NCBI RefSeq assembly: GCF_023101765.2
Contig: NC_064217.1
Span: 868,001 to 932,000 of the forward strand
DNA from: Spodoptera frugiperda
Taxonomy: Eukaryota; Arthropoda; Insecta; Lepidoptera; Noctuidae
Reading direction: 5' to 3'
Length of the DNA stretch: 64,000 nucleotides
Below are positions 47,976 to 56,245 of this stretch, in pieces (positions within the stretch are counted from its first letter, which is position 1; each line of letters starts with the position of its first letter). The notes under the pieces were generated by a model that did no database searches, was not told where the DNA came from, and was given only the letters and a program-made list of their open reading frames with translations. Made by a program: the position numbers and the translations under genes.

Positions 47976-48909
47976 ACTGAGTGAGGGCGGTTAGATCACT
48001 AAGTTAAGTAAAGTGTTATGAGATTATTATATTTCCAAATTCTCAGCACGACAAAATTTACCTCAGTTACTATAATAGTCCTAACAAATTAATCTTAGAC
48101 CAAGTGTTGTATGTAAGATCTCTATTCATTTGAAAATAACAATCATCAGGTCTCATTACATTTATCTTTCATTTCTTTTCCTTCCAAATAAATTAGAAAT
48201 AACAACTTTCCGAACAAACTGAGTACCCTATTACCAGAGACTGCGATTGTTCTCATCTTGAACCCACTTTATCCATTTAAAAAGTTTCAAGCACCAAAAT
48301 TCAGTTATGAATTTAAAAATGGAACTCATTGAGCAATATTCTTTATTATTTGTTCTAAATATAAATAAAATGTTGCCAGCGAATTTATTGTTGGAGTTTT
48401 CGTGAAAAGAGGTTTAATTTTAGTTTGAGGTTACAATATTAAAGTTATTATTTTCAAAGTTTATGTTTGGCGAATCAAAATGGATGATTCTGTAATTTTA
48501 GTAGCGATTGAACCATATTTTGTATACATTGAGTTATTAAAGTTATAATATTTATGGACGAGAAAGTTAATACTATGATTTGCTGTTGATATTTGAGTCA
48601 GCCTCGCAAACGCGTAGTAAATCTGATTAAAGTTTTTTGTTATAAACCATTTAAACTGTTTCGTAATAAAATTAATAATAAAAGAGTTATTTCACTTGAA
48701 GTAATGGAATAAAATCATAATTCTTTCCCACAATTTTAACAAACAATCTAATTTTAATTTACAATAACCGAGTTTCCAAAATATAAAAAGTTTACCTAAG
48801 ATCCAAAGCTCTTATTCCCGTTGTATATTTAAAGAGCCACGATAAGGGCTTAAAGGCTTCCAGAAAAGGTTTTGAACAAATTTAATTATAGCCCAATTTT
48901 CTTTTGCAG

Positions 48910-49277
48910 GTAGCTGATGTTCGCGTGCTATGCTGATAAGATAAGATAATAAGATGTGACAAGGGCACATGATAGTGTTCAGAGTAAAGCGATGTGGACA
49001 CAAGAACGGTCCTATAGTGAAATATTTAACGAAATAACAAATATAACAAAGACTACTAACTAAAATAAATAACAAATAACATGATCACATGACATTCTCG
49101 TGTGTAGATTAAAAAATATATCGTGCCAGTGTTTAAAATATTCGAATAAAGAACTATGTGTAAAATAGTGTTGTGAAAAATGAAATACGCATTCGAAATT
49201 TGATAATGACAAAACAGCTGTGAGGCAAAAGCCGTTATTTTGTGGAAAGTGTAATGGTGTATTAGTGTTTGTGAAAA
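48910..49277 (+). promoter_or_regulatory. Possible 5' UTR or promoter of the globin gene
   Basis: The 370 bases before the globin ATG hold three notable things. A consensus splice acceptor TTTTCTTTTGCAG ends at 48,909, so a 5' UTR exon could begin at 48,910. A cluster of GATA motifs lies at 48,933-48,953 (GATAAGATAAGATAATAAGATG). A TATA-like run lies at about 49,109-49,121 (AAAAAATATATC), with a CCAGT initiator-like site near 49,124. Splicing from an upstream leader and a local promoter are alternatives that exclude each other; the sequence alone does not decide. Confidence 0.35.
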
Positions 49278-49471
49278 ATGGGTTGCCAGTTGGGTAAACT
49301 AGCGGCGTCGGAGAGGCGTGGCAACAACGCAGGGCCGGCTATTAGTGATGGGCCACCGCCGGCCACGGACCCTCGACTCCCATTGACAGCGAAGCAGAAA
49401 TACTCGATGCTCGCATCGTGGAAGGGCATCTCTAGAGCTATGGAGAAGACTGGCATCTGTATGTTTATAAA
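49278..49471 (+). CDS. Globin, first coding exon (N-myristoylation motif)
   Basis: This exon encodes the first 64 residues and two bases of a host globin, an oxygen-binding heme protein. The ATG at 49,278 sits in a good context (AAAAATGG). The protein starts MGCQLGKLA: Gly2 fits N-myristoylation and Cys3 palmitoylation, as reported for globin X-type proteins. A Ser/Pro-rich spacer leads to LTAKQKYSMLASWKGISRAM (helix A with its Trp) and EKTGICMFIK (helix B). The exon ends at GTAAGT (49,472) after two bases of the codon following FI. Taking that Phe as B10, this is the B12.2 intron found in most animal globins. The remaining exons, with the E7 and F8 histidines, are not in the window, so the first intron exceeds 14.5 kb. 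Family membership is well supported; the subtype (membrane-bound globin X-like rather than neuroglobin-like) is an inference from the N-terminus. Confidence 0.85.
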
Positions 49472-50050
49472 GTAAGTAATTTAGACTTATACGTTACTTT
49501 AAGTAATTTAGCCTTATAGGTATTCCGTGGTAGACATACATATGTGAATTACTTTAAGATTATAGGCAGATAAGTAGGTAGGCAAGGGTCTTTTTAGGAA
49601 CCGTCAAATACGTGCAACGATATCCTGTGCGATTTCAAAGAGTTTGTTTGTGTTTCATGCCCACTCCAATAAATTAAAGGCATACTGTATTTTTTATCCG
49701 TGAAAACCTATAATTGGCTTTCTGACGTTATTCTGCCACTATTTGTTTACCATGTATAGCTGTTGGTTTTCCATTAAATAAATTAGTAAATATTATGTAA
49801 GCACAAGTTTTAAAAATCAATTAAAATAGAACTGTACCTACAGAACAAGTTCTAATCATCTGATACGTGTGACGATGCATTGCATTATTTGTTTTAAGAT
49901 TAAAACTGATAACTGTTAACAACAATAGCGCTATTGATTTTGATAGTGTTTGCCGATAATATCGGTGTTTGTGTTAATGTACAGAGGATACAAAACTCAT
50001 TACTTTTTATTTAAAGTAACAAAATGTATGTGATGTTCCATATGGGTTGT
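49472..50050 (+). other. Start of globin intron 1
   Basis: The stretch opens with the donor GTAAGTAATTTAG. A near repeat of the first bases follows (TAAGTAATTTAGCCTTATAGG at 49,499). No second exon is recognisable here or anywhere to the right edge. Confidence 0.6.
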
Positions 50051-50051
50051 A

Positions 50052-50353
50052 TTTTTTATGGTATAAGCCGTTAAACGAGCAAACGGATCACCTGATGGTG
50101 CGTAATCGCCGCCACCTATAGAGACCCGAAACACCAGAGGCGTTACAAGTGCGTTGCCGACCTTTTACGGTTTAAGAATTTAAGGGTTTTTGGGGAATTA
50201 GGGATTACATAGATTGGAAAAGGAGGTAACTGGGCCTCCGATAACTTCACTCATACAACGATACACAACACACAGCGCTTGCTGTTCCACGACGGTTTTC
50301 TGTGAAGTCATAATATTACTCCGGTCAGCCGACCCATATGTGCCGAAGCATAG
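50052..50353 (-). mobile_element. Family B repeat, full copy in globin intron 1
   Basis: TATGGTATAAGCCGTTAAACG to CCGACCCATATGTGCCGAAG. It lies 580 bases into the globin intron, antisense to the gene. Confidence 0.75.
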
Positions 50354-50884
50354 GTAACTCTTCCAAACTTCAAAACCCAAAAAGTAAAAACAATTCAACA
50401 AAATAAAATTTACTTAACCTCAGAATCAATATCTTAATCCGAAACTGCACCTGCAACAAACACACCATCAAAGCAATGAAAAAAAAAACAGAAAAACAAA
50501 AACCGAATTCAATAAACAAACAACCCCGTAAAAACCTCTCCAAAGACCTTTCAGCGTACAAACCACTGAAATTCAGCATTCAGCTTCTATTTTGAGAATT
50601 TTCAGCAACTTTTGTTGGTATCGGTTGGGGGATGAACAGATTTAAACCTCATGCGGCGTAAACACTGTCAACTGACGTTAAGCCGCTGTTGCTGACATGA
50701 GCTGTAAGCCGCCTTTATACATATATATATACTTGTACATAATATGTATGTATTACACAAATGTAGGCGACTCTTGTGAACGATAAAAGTGGCTATGGAT
50801 TATGGGAAAAGGGTTTTTTTTAATCGGAGGTGCTATTGGGTTGTAGGTATAATATTAAGAATAGCACAGGATTAATAATATTAG

Positions 50885-51620
50885 ATACTAGCTTTTGCCC
50901 GCGACTTCGTTCGCGTGGGATAGTGACTTCCGGCAAATTTTTGGTTTTAACCACATAGTTCCCATAGCTATAGGCTGATGATGATGATGATGATGATGAG
51001 TTCCCGATCTCGCGGGATCTCTTCAAAAATGAGATGTGGAAGATATTCCAGGGAACTCTTCAAAAATCAACATAATGAGCTCTGCGTTTGATTTTAATAG
51101 ATGTATACTCACTTAGGGCATTGAAAAAATAGTTTAAAAACGGACTTAAACTAACTTAAAACTAAAGAAAGCTACGAATTACGAATTTATAACAATTAAA
51201 AAAGAAATTATATTAGAACCTATCCTTTATGCTATAATAACTAAGCTTAAACTAACTAATTTAAAAGAAACGACTTAAATCTAATCTAATTAATTTATAA
51301 ATTAGACTTACAATTTTATTAAAAAAACTAACTACAGTAACTACTAATAATCGATATCAAACTAAACCTACGTTAAAAAGTTAAACCAGAAAACCAGGAA
51401 AACCCAATAAATAAACTTATTAATTGACAAATACAACGAAACCAATTTAGAATATACGAAACAGCAGGACCACTACAGACAAATAATCATACGACTGATA
51501 ATACACATTTTCTACAATAGTACCGAAGCGCTCGGCCGATACCCAACCAAATAATTGTAACAAAACCATAGCGCAATCTATTTCGATCCCAACGCCATCT
51601 ATCGAGGATAAAGACAACTT
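50885..51620 (+). repeat. Composite interspersed repeat start
   Basis: CTAGCTTTTGCCCGCGACTT and TAGTGACTTCCGGCAAATTT form the conserved start of a common moth repeat. Sequence typical of the same family's end (CAAATTTCAACCAAATCCGT) is seen at 52,690, so 50,885-52,990 may be one element expanded by the satellite and tandem units. 51,060-51,560 is AT-rich with nothing recognisable. Confidence 0.5.
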
Positions 51621-51632
51621 GGATTATTTATT

Positions 51633-51930
51633 TATACTCCGTTCGGGCATTTTCTTTGTACTAAAAGTTTAATTATATTGATATAATTTTTTTCATACCT
51701 TTTTACTATTTGTTAACTTTTTTCGATGAATTAAAACAATAACATGAACCGAAGTCGTGTAACGATCGACATAGAATTATCTATACTCCGTTAGAGCGTT
51801 TTCTTTGTACTAAAAGTTGTATTATGTTATATTTTTCATTGTTTTTTACTATTTTGTAAAAACAAATTTCCAATGAATTAAAACAATAACATGAACTGAA
51901 CAATTGTAATTACACCATTGCGCGATCAAC
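51633..51930 (+). repeat. 149-bp tandem duplication
   Basis: Two adjacent units begin at 51,633 and 51,782 (TATACTCCGTT ... GCATTTTCTTTGTACTAAAAG and ... GCGTTTTCTTTGTACTAAAAG). Each goes on to AATTAAAACAATAACATGAAC. The pair is bracketed by two blocks containing AACGCCATCTATC (51,588 and 51,933). Confidence 0.75.
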
Positions 51931-51965
51931 GCCATCTATCTACGGAGTATAGGAACAGCCCGACA

Positions 51966-52002
51966 TTGTTCAATTCCGTACTATAAGTACGAAATTGAAC
52001 AA
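51966..52002. repeat. Near-perfect 37-bp palindrome
   Basis: TTGTTCAATTCCGTACTA faces AAGTACGAAATTGAACAA with one mismatch per arm. It lies right before ATAGATGGCGCTGTATG and the TTTTA satellite. Confidence 0.7.
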
Positions 52003-52029
52003 TAGATGGCGCTGTATGTCCGGAATAAA

Positions 52030-52539
52030 TTTATTTATTTTTTTTTTTTTTTTTTTTTTTTATTTCATTTTTATTTTTTTTTTGTTTTATTTTTATTTTA
52101 TTTTTATTTTATTTTTATTTTATTTTTATTTTATTTTTATTTTTATTTTTATTTTATTTTTATTTTATTTTTATTTTATTTTTATTTTTATTTTATTTTT
52201 ATTTTATTTTTATTTTATTTTTATTTTATTTTTATTTTATTTTTATTTTATTTTTATTTTATTTTTATTTTATTTTTATTTATTTTATTTTTATTTTATT
52301 TTTATTTATTTTATTTTTATTTTTATTTTATTTTTATTTTATATTATTTTTATTTTTTTTTTATTTTATTTTATTTTATTTTATTTTATTTTTATTTTTT
52401 TTTTATTTTATATTATTTTATTTAATTTTATTTTTATTTTTATTTTTTTTTTTATTTTTATTTTTTTTTTTATTTTTATTTTTATTTTTGTTTTATATTT
52501 ATTTTATTTTTATTTTATTTTATTTTATTTTTATTTTTA

Positions 52540-52570
<31 letters not shown>

Positions 52571-52637
52571 TTATTTTATTTTATTTTATTTTATTTTATT
52601 TTATTTTATTTTTATTTTATTTTTATTTTATTTTTTG
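52030..52637 (+). repeat. TTTTA / TTTTTA microsatellite, about 600 bp
   Basis: An almost pure array of TTTTA and TTTTTA units, with T-only runs at the start. The long Phe/Tyr/Ile-rich open frames across it are artefacts of the repeat. Confidence 0.95.
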
Positions 52638-52904
52638 ATTTTTGAAATAAAAATATATCTATGTCCTTTCTAAGGTTCTAAACTATATCTGTACCAAATT
52701 TCAACCAAATCCGTCAAATAGTTGCGGAGATTAATGGTATAAGCATAGAATGTTCGACGTGATTCTTTAATTTGACATAACTTTTTTATTTATGAACCGA
52801 TTGACATGAAACAAACACTAAATGTAAATTTAAGCATCCCACAATATATTCGTGAAAACCGCATCCAACTCGGATCAGCCGTTTCTGAGATTAGCGCGCA
52901 CAGA

Positions 52905-52980
52905 CGAACAGACAAACAGACAAACAGACAAACAGACAAACAGACAAACAGACAAACAGACAAACAGACAAACAGACAAA
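52905..52980 (+). repeat. CAGACAAA tandem array
   Basis: About nine copies of the 8-mer CAGACAAA, ending in a run of A. It follows GCCGTTTCTGAGATTAGCGC, a typical moth LINE tail, so it is the terminal microsatellite of that repeat. Confidence 0.9.
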
Positions 52981-53547
52981 AAAAAAGTTAATTACATTTT
53001 TGGGTTCGACATCGACATAACAATAACCCCTGCTATTTTTTTTATTTTTATTTTCAATGTACAGACAGCACTTTTCTACGATTTTATTATATGTATAGAT
53101 TAATATGAACTTTTAGTTCTATAGTTCAAAATATAATATTTTTTAGTAGAAACTTGTATAAACTAGATTTTCGTAATTTTTTTATCGTAATAAATCACTG
53201 TTAACCGCATTTTTGCCTACTTAACTTCAAATATTATGTGAGCAAAATTTCAAGAAGATTAGTTAATTATATTAATTTAATGAGATTGAGTAACAAACAC
53301 ACGAACTCACAAATTTTCGCATTTATAACATTAGTAACGTAAGATGTAACAGTAACAATAAAACAACCAGCTTAGTTTCGCATTCATAATATTATTGTAC
53401 AGGAACTTCAAAATGTTAGTCACGTCCCAATACTAGTCTGAACCCAAATTGAATGAAATCAAACCCTAATATCATGAACAAGTTAACACAAACTATACAG
53501 ACTCAATGCTAAGTTTTATTAGTTGTACTAAGTAAATATAAAGTTTT

Positions 53548-53561
53548 AAACACTATTAAAT
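53548..53561 (+). repeat. Target-site duplication, left copy
   Basis: AAACACTATTAAAT, identical to 54,290-54,303, on either side of the truncated R1-like LINE. The first bases merge with the poly(A) on the right, so the true length is 11-14. Confidence 0.85.
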
Positions 53562-54289
53562 TGGGCTCGCTGTCATTGCAGCGGTAAGTCCCCTCTTTGA
53601 GGAGTGGCTAGAGAGGCGCCACGGCGTCCTCACCTACCGCCTGACGCAGGTGCTTACCGGACATGGGAGTTTCGGTAGGTTCCTGTTCCTTATTGGGCGG
53701 GAGGAAACGCCCGGGTGTCATCACTGCGAGGACCGCCCGGAGGACACTGTAGAACATACAGTGGCGGTGTGCCCTGCGTGGGCTGAGCACCGCCAAGTCC
53801 TCAGGGATGTGGTCGGCGACGGCGACCTCTCGCGCCCGGCACTGGTTCAAGCCATGGTGCGGAGCGAGAGGGACTGGGATGCCGTCTCCTCCTTCTGCGA
53901 AGCAGTCATGCTAGCTAAGGAGGAGGCGGGGCGCGTGAGGGAACAAACCTCCTCACGCCGTCGCGAGAGACACTCTGGGCGTCGGGGATCGCGGGACGAT
54001 CTCCGGCCACCGTAAGTGCGGGCCTGCGGACGGCGAGCAAGGGTAGCTCATCGCCCGAACAGAACCTCAAAGAGCCATCAGACCACCACAGATGGGGCCC
54101 AGTAGGGCTGATGCCTGATCCGGAGCTGCGGACTACCTAGCGGGTTTACCGGGGCTCCGGCTCGAAAAGCAGGAGAAGGAACGGGGTGGTTTTTAGTCAG
54201 TAAGAGTCTGACACTCCCTCTCGCCTCGCCCAAGGCGGGAGAAGTCATTGGATGATTTTCCCCCCTCAAAAAAAAAAAAAAAAAAAAAA
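53562..54289 (+). mobile_element. 5'-truncated R1-like LINE copy with 14-bp target duplication
   Basis: This is a short LINE copy. It begins in coding sequence at its very first bases, carries the last 150 codons of ORF2, a 3' UTR of about 250 bases and a poly(A) of more than 20. It is bounded by a perfect direct repeat AAACACTATTAAAT at 53,548-53,561 and 54,290-54,303, the signature of target-primed reverse transcription. The 14-bp length matches what R1 elements usually make. The 3' UTR (CCTCAAAGAGCCATCAGACC ... GGGAGAAGTCATTGGATG) recurs in fragments at 9,280, 19,416, 21,470, 31,560, 33,390, 42,275 and 45,311, so this is a numerous family here. It differs from the helicase LINE, whose 3' UTR is unrelated. 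Confidence 0.88.
53563..54015 (+). pseudogene. C-terminal remnant of R1-like LINE ORF2
   Basis: About 150 codons remain, open from the insertion point. Visible landmarks are LTYRLTQVLTGHGSFG, then a CCHC-type knuckle CHHCEDRPEDTVEHTVAVC, then a helical tail (WDAVSSFCEAVMLAKEEAG) and an Arg-rich end. This is the region after RNase H in R1-clade ORF2 proteins. The endonuclease, polymerase and RNase H are absent because the copy is 5'-truncated, so it has no activity. The frame is intact from truncation point to stop, which suggests a young insertion. The GTG at 53,650 is not a meaningful start. Codon use is GC-rich compared with the flanking moth DNA. Confidence 0.85.
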
Positions 54290-54303
54290 AAACACTATTA
54301 AAT
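54290..54303 (+). repeat. Target-site duplication, right copy
   Basis: This is the second copy of AAACACTATTAAAT, directly after the A tract of the truncated LINE. Confidence 0.85.
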
Positions 54304-54651
54304 GTGTTAGCCAGTTCCTATGTACCTAACTACCAATATAATGTTAGATAGCATAGGTTATTAGTCGTCATAGATTCAGGTATCATGGGAAACGTAAATG
54401 GTTGCATACCTCCATCCTCATCATCAGCCGAGAGACATCCACTCCTGAACAACGGCCTCCCCCTTAAAAAACTTGACTTTAACAAAAGTATATGCATCTC
54501 CGCTTTGCTTTAGTTACAAATGACGAATCCTGCATCGCACATGTGAAGTTTACATGCAAATAAACATTGATAGAAAATCCCAACGAACAATAGTTAGGCT
54601 GTTAACCCGCCAGGTACGATCACCTCCCCTGGTCGAAGGATCCTCTTTTAC

Positions 54652-55193
54652 TTTTTTTTTTTTTTTTTATATGTTTATTTACATTTGTTCTCCACGGACT
54701 CTTGGTCCGTGCCCTTGTCATACAATTTGTTTTTCTTTTTACACTAAATTTTATCAATATGGTATCTACCTTACACACTACAATTAACCACAACTATTTT
54801 CAATTATAACTACAAAAATACTTACGATTAACATATTTGTTTGTTTTTTTTTTCCACTAAATTAAATTTACCGGCGGCTCTGCCAAGTCAGTCCACCGGC
54901 GCGCTGGGAGAGCCGACCTGTCCCAGCAGAAGGCACTCGTTCACGAGTATGACGTGTGTGTCAGCAATTGATCCGGTCAACCATTTTGTTGGGAACGGAA
55001 CAACCCAACACACAGCGCCACCGACTGTAGGACATTTATGTGTGCATGACGCCTCAAACCCTGTCGGGTGGGCTGACTTCAACAGAGCTTACAGAAGTCA
55101 AGGAGTTAACAATTATATAATTATGTATATAGCAGTTATGTACTTATTTACGCTTTCCGCATACACATTACCCCCGCCATATAAATTTTTATT
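54652..55193 (-). other. 3' untranslated region and poly(A) of the helicase LINE
   Basis: About 540 bases separate the ORF2 stop from the terminal A tract (T17 on +, 54,652-54,668). An AATAAA lies within the last 20 bases before it. An A-rich stretch in the middle (seen as T-rich at 54,841-54,854) could be an older or internal poly(A) end. Open frames on + in this stretch are antisense shadows. The sequence outside the tract (54,304-54,651) shows no similarity I can see to the element. Confidence 0.7.
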
Positions 55194-55645
55194 TTAGTCC
55201 AAGGAACATTTCTCACCCAAAAGCGCCCCCACAACTGCCGCGTCTCTGTGTTTGATGGCCATTTTCAGGTTGTAGTCCACAATCCCATGGTCGCTCTCTT
55301 CAGCAGCCCTTCTGATTAGTTTACTTATCGCGTCATCACAGTTGTCCGTGTAGTAGATGCAACTGTGTGTGTGACGCGATATTGCAACTACTGCATGTGG
55401 TACGCTATCATGAATTTTCTGCCTCTTTGTTGCTGTGTTCACAACTACCACCTTCGCGGACGAAAGTCCCTGAGCCTCGTGTATAGTGAGGATGCGTGAT
55501 CCCTCGCCCGACCCGTATCCCTGGTTCTTAAGGGATTCCTTTTCTGCCTGGGTGTGTACCAAGTATAAGGTGTCGGGGAGTGATTTTGGGATCATCGCTT
55601 CCGAGAATCTTTTGTCTCGAGGGATCTCACGCCCGACCTGGACGA
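55194..55645 (-). CDS. LINE ORF2 part 4: SF1 viral-type helicase, domain 2 and C-terminus
   Basis: This is the second RecA-like half of the helicase and the natural end of ORF2. In the open frame counted from 55,709, the real homology starts near residue 21 (ILVQVGREIP). Motif V is ILTIHEAQGLSS (73-84) and motif VI is HAVVAISRHTHS (105-116), both close to the alphavirus-like consensus. A helical C-terminal tail follows (ISKLIRRAAEESDHG) to the stop at 55,194. Together with the preceding block, every motif from I to VI of an SF1 helicase is present and in order. In plant viruses such helicases unwind RNA in the replicase, and some act against RNA silencing. What it does for a retrotransposon is unknown; RNA unwinding during target-primed reverse transcription or defence against small-RNA silencing are inferences. 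Confidence 0.85.
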
Positions 55646-56245
55646 GTATATGCCACTGTAAACTGTGTTGAGAGCATAGGCCACGTCCATTGGATTCCTG
55701 TGGGTACACAGCAACTCCTGACTTATGGGTGTGATATGTGTAGGGCGGCCGTAGTGGAGAGGGAAGAGGTTGTCACGATCAATGAACGGAAGCTGATTTA
55801 TGTCACCAATTAGCAGGACCTCCTTGGCTAAAGTTATTCGGGCGGCCATCACCACGGCTCCAAAGTGGTTCATAAGAGCCTCGTCTACCATTAGTCGAGT
55901 GCAGCTCCCTCGCCCCTTCAAGCCGTTTACTAAGATGGACGCCATTGTTCGAACCCTAGATTTGGCTAGTAGTCCCCCAAATCGGCAAGATAGTTTGCCT
56001 CTGAGGTCATTTGCTGCTTCAGTTGTTGTGGTGACAATTAAATCTTTGTCCGCATCAAACTGATCCACTATCCAAGTCGTTTTACCGCATCCAGGGACCC
56101 CGTTCGTCCAGTGAAACTTCGGAGTGCACCAGCTCTCAAAGGTTATGCCGTCCGGTCCGGATTCCGATATAGATTTTGCCATTTCTAATATCCCATCGTC
56201 TAGCATAATCCTGGTACACTTGGCAACCACCACTAGGGAATCGTG
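55592..56245 (-). CDS. LINE ORF2 part 3: SF1 viral-type helicase, domain 1
   Basis: This is the N-terminal RecA-like half of a superfamily-1 NTPase/helicase of the kind found in alphavirus-like and tobamovirus replicases. Counting from the GTG at 56,233 (213 residues): a leader resembling the accessory region before such helicases (1-40), motif I GVPGCGKTTWI (45-55, Walker A), motif Ia VTTTTEAANDLR (67-78), motif II MVDEA (115-119, Walker B), motif III LLIGDINQLPF (140-150) and motif IV ELLCTHRNP (173-181). All residues expected for ATP binding and hydrolysis are present. There is no start codon of its own: the frame opens where the preceding ORF2 block shifts at the C5 run near 56,243, so it was translated as the tail of the LINE polyprotein. 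About 19 C-terminal residues are frame noise after a TA-dinucleotide run near 55,640. Confidence 0.85.
   Translation of the reverse strand, partial: HDSLVVVAKCTRIMLDDGILEMAKSISESGPDGITFESWCTPKFHWTNGVPGCGKTTWIVDQFDADKDLIVTTTTEAANDLRGKLSCRFGGLLAKSRVRTMASILVNGLKGRGSCTRLMVDEALMNHFGAVVMAARITLAKEVLLIGDINQLPFIDRDNLFPLHYGRPTHITPISQELLCTHRNPMDVAYALNTVYSGIYSSRSGVRSLETKDSRKR

Larger units (their letters stand above)
44440..48890. other. Non-coding, upstream of the globin exon
   Basis: Repeat fragments as listed, plus two blocks with CCGCCATTTTGTCACGCCAT (44,683) and ACAAGATGGCGGAAATTTGC (45,105). Such ATGGCGG-containing blocks are frequent in moth DNA and need not be genes. No exon is seen. Confidence 0.45.

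Noticed and set aside
51995..52673. Long Phe/Tyr/Ile-rich open frames (up to 216 codons)
   Set aside because: They are translations of the TTTTA satellite, open in several frames at once; not a protein.
52905..52980. CRISPR-like regular repeat
   Set aside because: The units are 8 bp with no spacers, at the end of a LINE-tail repeat in a eukaryotic genome; it is a microsatellite.
54841..55197. 118-codon frame on +
   Set aside because: Antisense of the helicase LINE 3' UTR; no recognisable features.
55194..56245. Integrated RNA virus (endogenous viral element) or viral contamination
   Set aside because: The helicase has no start of its own, sits directly after RNase H of the LINE, and shares its strand and the LINE's 3' UTR and poly(A). 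It is part of ORF2.
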